Shown piece after piece: positions 34,616 to 42,004 of a stretch of DNA of 46,640 nt. The notes below the pieces were generated by a model. The model ran no database searches. It was not told where the DNA came from and saw nothing but the letters and a program-made list of their open reading frames with translations. This stretch comes from Rhizobium sp. Lineage in GTDB: Bacteria > Pseudomonadota > Alphaproteobacteria > Rhizobiales > Rhizobiaceae. Position 1 is the stretch's first letter; each line of letters opens with the position of its first letter. The stretch is from assembly GCA_003527225.1 (NCBI GenBank), contig DPXQ01000175.1, positions 1-46,640 on the forward strand. The letters are read 5' to 3'. Made by a program: the position numbers and the translations under genes.

Positions 34616-34654
34616 GCGGGCTGAACGCCTGCGACAGCAGAGAAGAAGACGCGC

Positions 34655-35803
34655 ATGAAAATCACCAAGCTTACGACCCACATCGTCCCGCCGCGCTGGA
34701 TGTTCCTCAAGATCGAGACCGACGAGGGCATTGTCGGCTGGGGTGAGCCTGTCGTGGAAGGGCGCGCATTGACGGTCGAGGCAGCCGTGCATGAGCTTTC
34801 GGATTATCTGATCGGCAAGGATCCGATGATGATCGAGGACCATTGGCAGGTCATGTACCGCGCCGGTTTCTATCGTGGCGGTGCCGTCCATATGAGCGCG
34901 ATTGCCGGCATTGACCAGGCGCTTTGGGACATCAAGGGCAAGGCCCTCGGCCAGCCCGTGCATGCGCTGCTCGGCGGCCAGGTGCGTGACCGGATCAAGG
35001 TCTATTCCTGGATTGGCGGCGATCGCCCCTCGGACGTAGCCAACAATGCCCGCGATGTCGTTGCCTGTGGTTTCAAAGCGATCAAGCTGAACGGCTGCGA
35101 GGAAATGCAGATCGTCGATACCTGGGAGAAGGTCGAAAAGGCCGTCAAGACGATCGCCATCATCCGCGAGGCGGTGGGGCCCCATGTCGGGATCGGCGTC
35201 GATTTCCATGGCCGCGTGCATCGCCCGATGGCCAAGGTGCTTGCCAAGGAATTGCAGCCCTACAACCTGCTGTTCATCGAGGAGCCGGTGCTGTCAGAAA
35301 ACCGCGAAGCACTGCGCGAAATCGCCAATCACTGCTCGACACCGATTGCGCTTGGGGAGCGGCTCTATTCGCGCTGGGATTTCAAGTCGGTGCTGTCTGA
35401 CGGTTTCGTCGACATCCTGCAGCCAGACCTCTCGCATGCAGGCGGCATCACCGAATGCCGCAAGATCGCGACCATGGCGGAAGCCTATGACGTGGCACTT
35501 GCGCCGCATTGCCCGCTCGGCCCGATCGCGCTTGCCGCCTGCCTGCAGGTCGATGCCGTGAGCCACAATGCCTTCGTCCAGGAACAGAGCCTCGGCATTC
35601 ACTACAACACCGGCAATGACATTCTCGACTATATCTCCAACAAGGAGGTGTTCCACTATGCCGATGGTTTCGTCAGCATTCCGCAAGGCCCGGGCCTCGG
35701 CGTCGAGGTTGACGAGCAATACGTGATTGAACGCGCCAAGGAAGGCCATCGCTGGCGCAATCCCGTCTGGCGCCATGAGGATGGCAGCGTCGCTGAATGG
35801 TGA
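34655..35803 (+). CDS. dgoD: D-galactonate dehydratase
   Basis: A 382-residue enolase-superfamily protein that matches E. coli DgoD along its length in recall (MKITK start, WHLQ-equivalent [43 protein letters not shown], final [10 protein letters not shown]). Metal ligands D183, E209 and E235 and the catalytic H185 and H285 (APHCPLGP) fall at the same residue numbers as in DgoD. It converts D-galactonate to 2-keto-3-deoxy-galactonate. A galactonolactonase and the dgoK/dgoA genes are not in this window, so the pathway must be completed elsewhere. Confidence 0.96.
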   Translation: MKITKLTTHIVPPRWMFLKIETDEGIVGWGEPVVEGRALTVEAAVHELSDYLIGKDPMMIEDHWQVMYRAGFYRGGAVHMSAIAGIDQALWDIKGKALGQPVHALLGGQVRDRIKVYSWIGGDRPSDVANNARDVVACGFKAIKLNGCEEMQIVDTWEKVEKAVKTIAIIREAVGPHVGIGVDFHGRVHRPMAKVLAKELQPYNLLFIEEPVLSENREALREIANHCSTPIALGERLYSRWDFKSVLSDGFVDILQPDLSHAGGITECRKIATMAEAYDVALAPHCPLGPIALAACLQVDAVSHNAFVQEQSLGIHYNTGNDILDYISNKEVFHYADGFVSIPQGPGLGVEVDEQYVIERAKEGHRWRNPVWRHEDGSVAEW

Positions 35804-35995
35804 CAAACCACCCGATACGCAGGACCAGTTCACCTGAACGCCTGAAAAGTCGTTAATTCGGGTTCTCTTGAACGAATAACCTTAGCGGCGACTGCGTTGC
35901 GCTTCATACTAACCGCCTGACCGGCCGATAGAATCCAAATACTCTTGATCTAAAGGTGAGACTGAACCTTATCGCTGACATACAATTGGCTTCAC

Positions 35996-36406
35996 CTATC
36001 GAAAGAAGGAGGTGATCTCTGAGGCAAACCGCAAATGCGCAGTACCGAATTCGGCTTGCAGAACCTCTCGCTCTTCGGCGCCCGACACACCGTAAATGAC
36101 CAGATCGGTTGGTGCGGCAAGAAGTCCCTGGCTTAACGAGGCAACGTGTTCGGCAACATGGGCGCTCGACAAGTGATCCCGGAGACCTTCAACATCCTGA
36201 AAGATTTCAAGCCATCGATAAGTGATGACCTCACTTGACCCGCTGACTTCTGTCAGGATGTGGACCAGCATGCCGGGTTCCAGCTGCTCAACGCGCTTGT
36301 CAATCGCAATGCCCGCCTTTTCGTAAGCACCGCGGTGCTGTGCGTGCACATATTCGAACGCCTCCAGAACGACGATGGAGGACGACACCTTGCTTGTATC
36401 GCTCAT
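35996..36406 (-). CDS. ABM-like (dimeric alpha/beta barrel) small protein
   Basis: A 136-residue protein starting at an ATG with AAGGA upstream, 11 bases after the transporter ATPase stop, so it ends the cluster E operon. Sequence pattern (FEYVHAQHRGAYEK, PGMLVHILTEV, TYRWLEIFQDVEGLRDHLSS, VAEHVASL) fits an antibiotic-biosynthesis-monooxygenase type ferredoxin-like domain with two repeats of strand and helix. Such proteins are small oxygenases, aldose-epimerase-like or ligand-binding dimers. No function can be assigned. The gap 35804-35995 to dgoD shows no clear terminator. Confidence 0.65.
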   Translation of the reverse strand: MSDTSKVSSSIVVLEAFEYVHAQHRGAYEKAGIAIDKRVEQLEPGMLVHILTEVSGSSEVITYRWLEIFQDVEGLRDHLSSAHVAEHVASLSQGLLAAPTDLVIYGVSGAEEREVLQAEFGTAHLRFASEITSFFR

Positions 36407-36417
36407 GTTTTATCCTT

Positions 36418-37506
36418 TCAGCGGATTGCCCGGCCATCTGAAGCGCGGAAGAAGTGCAGATTGTCGATTTCGAACGTGAGCGGCAGCGTATCACCGGGTA
36501 CCGGCCGTACAGAAGAATGGATCTGTGCTATAAACTTGCTGCCTTCGGTTTCGCCGATCACCAGCGTGTGGGAGCCAAGGGGCTCGATTTCAATCACACG
36601 CAGGGAAACCTGCGTGTGCCCCGTTCTGGCTTGCGCCGTATGTTCGGGCCGGATGCCCAATTCGCAATCCTCACCGACATAGGCGGAGAGAGCGGTAGCG
36701 ATCTGCGGAGACGGCGTAATGACCGTACCGGCCATGCTTTCGAAAGCGGGTCCCGCCGGCGTCTGCGCGATCCGGCCCTTGATAAAATTCATACTTGGGG
36801 CTCCGATGAAGCCGGCCACAAAGCGATTGACGGGACGCTCGTAGAGGGTGATCGGGTCGGCAGCCTGTTCGATATGCCCGGCACGCATGACGACAACCCG
36901 GTCGGCCATGGTCATGGCTTCCACCTGATCGTGGGTGACGTAAACCATCGTGGTCTTCAGGCGACGATGCAGCTGCTTGATCTCCACGCGCATGTCGACG
37001 CGCAGCTTGGCATCAAGGTTGGAGAGAGGCTCGTCGAATAGGAAGACGTCGGGATCTCGGACGATGGCGCGGCCGATGGCGACACGCTGACGCTGGCCAC
37101 CCGATAGAGCCCCCGGCTTGCGTTCGAGATAATCTGTCAGATTGAGGATCTTAGCCGCGCTTTCCACGGCAGCCCTGGCTGTGGTGGCATCGACACCGCG
37201 GACCTTCATGCCGTATCCGATATTCTGACGAACGGTCATGTGCGGGTAGAGTGCATAGCTTTGAAATACCATGGCGCAGTTCCTCAAACCGGGCCGAAGA
37301 TGCGTCACATCGCGGTCGCCGATCCGCAGTTGCCCGCTGGTGATGCTTTCCAGCCCCGCGATCATCCGCAGGGTCGTGGACTTGCCGCAGCCGGACGGGC
37401 CGACCAGCACGACGAATTCTCCGTCGGCCACCTCGAGATCGAGCGAGGGAATAACCTCCACTGCCCCGTATGCCTTGCGGATGCCGCTCAATGTTATGCC
37501 AGCCAT
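36418..37506 (-). CDS. CUT1-type sugar ABC transporter ATPase (UgpC/MsmK-like)
   Basis: A 362-residue ATPase: Walker A GPSGCGKST, Q-loop MVFQSYALYPHMTV, signature LSGGQRQRVAIGRAIVRDP, Walker B VFLFDEPLSNLDAKLR and H-loop YVTHDQVEAMT. The C-terminal third is the regulatory OB-like (TOBE) domain, with LGIRPEHT. The ATG at 37506 has GAGG 8 bases upstream. Downstream of the binding protein and an intercistronic hairpin, it energises the importer of cluster E. Confidence 0.93.
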   Translation of the reverse strand: MAGITLSGIRKAYGAVEVIPSLDLEVADGEFVVLVGPSGCGKSTTLRMIAGLESITSGQLRIGDRDVTHLRPGLRNCAMVFQSYALYPHMTVRQNIGYGMKVRGVDATTARAAVESAAKILNLTDYLERKPGALSGGQRQRVAIGRAIVRDPDVFLFDEPLSNLDAKLRVDMRVEIKQLHRRLKTTMVYVTHDQVEAMTMADRVVVMRAGHIEQAADPITLYERPVNRFVAGFIGAPSMNFIKGRIAQTPAGPAFESMAGTVITPSPQIATALSAYVGEDCELGIRPEHTAQARTGHTQVSLRVIEIEPLGSHTLVIGETEGSKFIAQIHSSVRPVPGDTLPLTFEIDNLHFFRASDGRAIR

Positions 37507-37563
37507 GATCGCGCCTCGTCTTTCAGTCTTCATGATAGTGGCCGGCTCCGGCCTCAAAAGGGA

Positions 37564-37584
37564 CGGCGCCCCGGAGGAGCGCCG
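37564..37584 (-). repeat. Intercistronic hairpin behind the cluster E binding-protein gene
   Basis: Nine-base arms (37564-37572 and 37576-37584, one G-U pair) with a 3-base loop, 19 bases after the binding-protein stop on the minus strand. No U-run. Third hairpin of this kind in the window. Confidence 0.55.
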
Positions 37585-37603
37585 CCTATAACTTCAGCCG
37601 GAT

Positions 37604-39061
37604 TTACTTAGCCGGCAGGCCCATAGACGTGCGATAGGCTGCAAGCTGTGCTTCGCGGCCAAGGCTGTCCGTCAGCGCATCCCACTCAGCCGCCACCTTG
37701 TCGAGCGCCGCCTGTGGCGTTACTTCGCCAGCAAGCGCACGAGACAGCTCAATCTCCAGGATTTCGGTATAGGAGAAATACGCCGGCAAGCGCATGTCGA
37801 GAACCACGTTGTCAGCCGTGATAGCGTCCTTCTGGGCACCGAGATATTCCTTGGCTTCGCGCTCAGAGAAGATCTTCGACCAACGGTCAAGATTGGTGGT
37901 GTGCGAGATGCGATATGGATTAACGCCCGTACCGCCGGTGACGGCCGCCACACCCGAGACATCCGGGCTCGACAGATATTCGATGAAATCCCAGGCTGCC
38001 TCCTGCTTCGAAGAAGACTGGGGAACGGCGGCCTGCCAGCCACCAAAGGCCATGAAGGACGTGTTCAGGGGCTTCTCGAATTTGTCCCATTTGCCGGTCG
38101 TGTAGTTGTAGACTTCGTCTGAGCTCGGCAGTACCGCGGACCCAACCTTGCCAGCCACGACCGACTGCTTGGGGTCGGCGGCGATGACACCGGTATCACC
38201 CCAGCCAATCGACTGGGCGACCTGCCCACCAGCGAAAGCGGCATTAACCTCGCCGAACGAGAAGTTCAGGGCCGACGGCGGTGCCAGCTTCGATGCACGA
38301 ATGTATTCCTCCAGGCCACGGACCCATGCCGGATTGTTGACCTGTGCGTCCATGGTGTCCGGGTTAAAGAACATCGAGCCCGGGTGGTCCGGATGCGCGG
38401 CGTAGGCCGCGACATGGCTGAACAAGAACCAGAACTGCTGACCGCCACGTCGGAATGCTTCGGCCGTACCGTAGACACCTTTGCCCTGCGACTGGAAGAA
38501 CTCAGCGATGTCGAGATACTGCTTCCATGTCTTGGGCACGGCCAGTTCATAACCATACTTGTCCTTGAAGGCACTTTTGTTGCCGGCATCCTCGAAGAGA
38601 TCGATCCGGTAAGTATAGGTGTGGACGTCGCCGTCCATCGTCTGCGACAGGACCTTACCGTCCCAGACCATCAGGGCCTCGCGATAGACCGGCGCAATAT
38701 CCTGCCAATTCTCACCCTGCTGGATCTTCTTCGGCATTTCCGTGAGGAACGGGGTCAGATCCGGCGCCCAGGCTGGCGCGAATGCGATGACGTCGAAGGA
38801 ATCATCACCACTCGTCAGGGTCGTGACCAGTTTCGGGTAAAGTTCCGACCACGGGAATTCCACCACTTTGACAGTGCCGCAGGTCTTCTTTGACCAGCCT
38901 TCGGCGGCATTGGCCAAAGCTGAGGCAATATAGGGACCGGTTTGGGTGGTCGCTGTGATCTCGACCCCCGTGTAGTCCGGCGAGCAGGCAGCGTAGGCAG
39001 CCTGCCCTCCGCCCGTGATCAGGGCCACAACGGCAACGGATTGCATCAATCTATTCAACAT
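37604..39061 (-). CDS. Extracellular solute-binding protein, family 1 (CUT1)
   Basis: A 485-residue binding protein with GGGAGGAG before the ATG and a signal peptide ending near AYA-ACS. The mature part has family 1 features: SGDDSFDVIAFAPAWAPDLT, MDGDVHTYTYRIDLF, AFAGGQVAQSIGWGDTG and FGGWQAAVPQSSSKQEAAWD. It is larger than typical type I sugar-binding proteins and fits CUT1 importers, which often take disaccharides, polyols or nucleoside-like sugars. In this operon the ligand is probably deoxyribose or a deoxyribose derivative. Confidence 0.92.
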   Translation of the reverse strand: MLNRLMQSVAVVALITGGGQAAYAACSPDYTGVEITATTQTGPYIASALANAAEGWSKKTCGTVKVVEFPWSELYPKLVTTLTSGDDSFDVIAFAPAWAPDLTPFLTEMPKKIQQGENWQDIAPVYREALMVWDGKVLSQTMDGDVHTYTYRIDLFEDAGNKSAFKDKYGYELAVPKTWKQYLDIAEFFQSQGKGVYGTAEAFRRGGQQFWFLFSHVAAYAAHPDHPGSMFFNPDTMDAQVNNPAWVRGLEEYIRASKLAPPSALNFSFGEVNAAFAGGQVAQSIGWGDTGVIAADPKQSVVAGKVGSAVLPSSDEVYNYTTGKWDKFEKPLNTSFMAFGGWQAAVPQSSSKQEAAWDFIEYLSSPDVSGVAAVTGGTGVNPYRISHTTNLDRWSKIFSEREAKEYLGAQKDAITADNVVLDMRLPAYFSYTEILEIELSRALAGEVTPQAALDKVAAEWDALTDSLGREAQLAAYRTSMGLPAK

Positions 39062-39113
39062 GTCTCTCCTCCCTCAGACACCCCGGCAACACGCCGAGAT
39101 TTTTAAAAACCGA

Positions 39114-40142
39114 TTATTTGACTGCTCCTGCCAGCAGACCCGAGCGCATGAGCCGTCCCAACAGCCCTGCGATGATGATCATAGGAATGATTGCAACCAG
39201 AGCCGCGGCCGAAATCGCCCACCATTCATCCCCGCGCTGGCTGTTTTGGCCGGCGATCAGAATGGGCAGGGTCTGCCACTTGCTGCTGGTCAGAAACAGG
39301 GCGAACAGGAACTCATTCCAGGTGAAGGCGAGCGTTATTACGAAGGTGGCGATGAGCCCGGGACGCGCCATGGGCAACACGATGCCGAAGAAGATCCGCC
39401 ACTGCGGGACATTGTCCACCAGCGCCGCCTCCTCCACGTCGACCGGCAGACTATTGATGAAATCACGCATCAGCCAGACTACGATGGGCAGCGAAAAGGC
39501 GATGTAGGCGAGCGTCAGGCCGGCGTAGGAATCGTTCAGCTTGAAGCCCAGCTTACCGATTTCCGAGTAGAGCAGGTACAGGGCGAAGGCGACGACGATC
39601 GGCGGGAACAGTCGCTGGCTCACGAACCAGAAGACAATGTCGTCATTGTCCATCACTTTGCCCGGTAGTCGGAACCGGTTGGCGAATACCGAGACCGCCA
39701 GGGCCACGCCGAAGGCGAGGATTGACGCCATGGCGGGACCAACGCGCACTCCGTAGCGCAGCAGCAGAAAACCGCCCATGGCCAGAGCGAAGAAGATCAC
39801 GCCGGACAGGATGCGCACGCGAAACTCGAACCGGCACAGCGCATAGGCAGCCATCGTGCCGATCAGCGTTGCGAGCAGCGAAGATGACACGGACACCATG
39901 GCGGAAGCCCAGAAGGTCGAGAAAAACTCCCCACGCAGGCCGCTCAGCAAGTCGCGCCAGGCGTTCAGCGTCGGTATGAAATCTACGAACGGCAGATATG
40001 TCGGGCCGCTGACCACGTCGCGCGGGCTCTTGAATGAGGTGATCGCCACCCAGTAGATCGGAAACATCGACAGGAAGAACCAGACGAGGCATCCCGCGAA
40101 GGCGACAAGACGGCTGCGGCCACGCAGTTCACGCGCGCTCAT
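39114..40142 (-). CDS. CUT1 ABC transporter permease, MalG-like, with an extra membrane insertion
   Basis: A 342-residue permease. The EAA loop is present as EEAALVDNVPQWRIFFGIVL with PMARPGLI, and SFKSPRDVVSG follows the first helix as usual. It is about 60 residues longer than normal MalG-type subunits: between RFEF and FWFVSQRLFPP there is an extra segment with two hydrophobic stretches (ILSGVIFFALAMGGFLLL and MASILAFGVALAVSVF). The start ATG (40142) overlaps the partner permease stop. Pairs with the 40139-41014 permease. Confidence 0.9.
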   Translation of the reverse strand: MSARELRGRSRLVAFAGCLVWFFLSMFPIYWVAITSFKSPRDVVSGPTYLPFVDFIPTLNAWRDLLSGLRGEFFSTFWASAMVSVSSSLLATLIGTMAAYALCRFEFRVRILSGVIFFALAMGGFLLLRYGVRVGPAMASILAFGVALAVSVFANRFRLPGKVMDNDDIVFWFVSQRLFPPIVVAFALYLLYSEIGKLGFKLNDSYAGLTLAYIAFSLPIVVWLMRDFINSLPVDVEEAALVDNVPQWRIFFGIVLPMARPGLIATFVITLAFTWNEFLFALFLTSSKWQTLPILIAGQNSQRGDEWWAISAAALVAIIPMIIIAGLLGRLMRSGLLAGAVK

Positions 40143-41014
40143 TTGTACTTCTCCAGATACGGCTTGAGTACAGCGAGATAGATCATGCTCAGGATCGTCA
40201 CGACGATCAGAAACAGGAAGGACAGCGCCGACGTGTAGCCGAGGTTGAACTTCTTGAATCCTTCCTGATAGGCGAACAGCGTCAGCGTCTCGGTCGCGAT
40301 CCCCGGCCCGCCTCCCGTCATCACGAACACCGTATCGATGATCTTGAAGCTTTCGATGATACGAACGAATACGACGGCGGCAGAGATCGGTAGCATCATC
40401 GGAAAAGTGATGTGCCAGAACTGCTGCCAGGGGCTGGCGTTTTCCAGCTCGGCAGCCTCGTAGACATCGTCCGGAAGCCCCTGGAGACCGGCCAGCAGAA
40501 GCAGGATGACGAACGGCGTCCATTGCCAGATCTCGACCACGATCAGTGATCCCAAGGCCCATTTCGCGTCCGTTAGGAATGGCAGGTTGGAAAAGCCAAA
40601 CAGGCTAGTCAGCTGGTTGAGTGGCCCGAGCGATGGATTGAGGATCTGGCGCGCCACGAGTGCGACCGCGACAGGGGCGACCAGCATCGGAATTAGGAAG
40701 GCGGCGCGGAAGAAGTCACCGCCCCTGACCCGACGTGCGAGCGCCAGTGCGATGCCGAATCCGATCACGAACTGGAATGCGACCGAGGTAAGCGCGATCA
40801 GCGCCGTTGTGCGTACTGTTTGCCAGAACCGCGGATTGCTCAAGAGTTCGACATAGTTGGCAACGCCGACAAAACGTTGGGGTGATGGCGGCACGAGGCG
40901 GTAGCTCGTGAAGCTGTTGGCTAGCGAGAAGATCAACGGGAAGATTGCAATCGCCAGAACGATCAGGAAGGCCGGCCAGATGAAGAAATGTTTGACGGGA
41001 TCGTTGCGTCTCAT
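40139..41014 (-). CDS. CUT1 ABC transporter permease, MalF-like
   Basis: A 291-residue permease with six hydrophobic segments. The EAA loop is YEAAELENASPWQQFWHITF, followed by PMMLPIS. TGGGPGIATETLTLFAYQEG is a conserved periplasmic-side stretch of CUT1 permeases. Its start overlaps the kinase stop (ATGA) and its stop overlaps the next permease start, so the three are translated in a coupled fashion. Confidence 0.93.
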   Translation of the reverse strand: MRRNDPVKHFFIWPAFLIVLAIAIFPLIFSLANSFTSYRLVPPSPQRFVGVANYVELLSNPRFWQTVRTTALIALTSVAFQFVIGFGIALALARRVRGGDFFRAAFLIPMLVAPVAVALVARQILNPSLGPLNQLTSLFGFSNLPFLTDAKWALGSLIVVEIWQWTPFVILLLLAGLQGLPDDVYEAAELENASPWQQFWHITFPMMLPISAAVVFVRIIESFKIIDTVFVMTGGGPGIATETLTLFAYQEGFKKFNLGYTSALSFLFLIVVTILSMIYLAVLKPYLEKYK

Positions 41015-41958
41015 GCCGCCTCCCCTCCACGGCCCTTCTCTAACAGCGCGAGCACTTCATCGCGAGACGGCATGGCCGGCGCCGTTCCCCTGCGCGTGAC
41101 GGCGACGCCGGCTGTGGCACAGCCGAACCGGACACAGGAGAGTACGTCGCGACCTTCCGCAAGTGCTGCGGTGAAGCCACCGATAAAGGCGTCACCCGCG
41201 CCGGACGTATCCAGAACATCGCCGTCGGCGATCGCCGGAATGCGCTGGCTGATGCCCTTACCGTGCACGTAGACACCGCGTTCGCCGAGTGTGATCAGCG
41301 CGGTGCCAACACCACGCGAGACAATCTCTTCACCCGCGAGCCGAGCATCGGCGTCGGTTGTGACGGGGAAACCAACAAGTGCCGCGGCCTCAGTTTCGTT
41401 GGGCACGATGAAATCGCATAGCGGGTAAATCGCAGCGTCGAACGGATTGGCAGGTGCCGGGTTGAAAACAGTCGTCACCCCGGCGGCACGGGCGATTTCC
41501 AAGCCGCGCAAGGCCGCCTCCGCTGGTTGCTCAAGCTGCGTCACGAAGATGCGGGCATTGCGGATGATGTCCCGCCGACGTTCCACGTCGGCGACAGTGA
41601 TAGTCCCCGCAGCGCCGGCATAGACGATGATGGCGTTTTCCCCCGTCTGATCGTTGACGAAGATGAATGCTGCTCCGGATGGCATGTCATTCATCACATC
41701 GAGCTGCGGCGTGACACCGGCATCGGCATAGATCTTCAGCGCCATGTCACCGAACGGGTCGGCGCCGATCTTGGAGATGAAATCGACGGAGGCGCCGACA
41801 CGAGCAGCGGCGACAGCCTGGTTCGAGCCCTTACCGCCCGGCCCCAGGGAGAAGCCGGATCCCGAGATCGTTTCTCCGCTTTTCGGCATACGGCTGGCAA
41901 GATAGGCCGTGTCGGCAACATAAATGCCCAGCACCGCGATTCTGTTGTTCTCGTCCAT
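41011..41958 (-). CDS. Ribokinase-family (PfkB) sugar kinase, probable deoxyribokinase
   Basis: A 315-residue PfkB kinase. GPGGKGSNQAVAAARVGA (39-56) is the ribokinase signature, VPNETEA follows in the middle, and DTSGAGDAFIGGF carries the catalytic D256. ATG preceded by GGGAGGG. Most such kinases phosphorylate ribose. Here the neighbours are deoC, an aldehyde dehydrogenase and a DeoR homologue, which argues for 2-deoxy-D-ribose to deoxyribose-5-phosphate (DeoK role). The specificity itself is not visible. Confidence 0.88.
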   Translation of the reverse strand: MDENNRIAVLGIYVADTAYLASRMPKSGETISGSGFSLGPGGKGSNQAVAAARVGASVDFISKIGADPFGDMALKIYADAGVTPQLDVMNDMPSGAAFIFVNDQTGENAIIVYAGAAGTITVADVERRRDIIRNARIFVTQLEQPAEAALRGLEIARAAGVTTVFNPAPANPFDAAIYPLCDFIVPNETEAAALVGFPVTTDADARLAGEEIVSRGVGTALITLGERGVYVHGKGISQRIPAIADGDVLDTSGAGDAFIGGFTAALAEGRDVLSCVRFGCATAGVAVTRRGTAPAMPSRDEVLALLEKGRGGEAA

Positions 41959-42004
41959 ATTGCCCTCCCAAGCGTGATGCCGAACAGTTCGTCAGATGAG
42001 TGCC

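Noticed and set aside
35804..35995. Terminator between dgoD and the ABM-like gene
   Set aside because: Only bulged or 5-base stems were found, with no T-run.
39114..40562. Long start for the MalG-like permease (482 codons)
   Set aside because: The added 140 residues overlap the partner permease in another frame; the ATG at 40142 gives the usual ATGA coupling.
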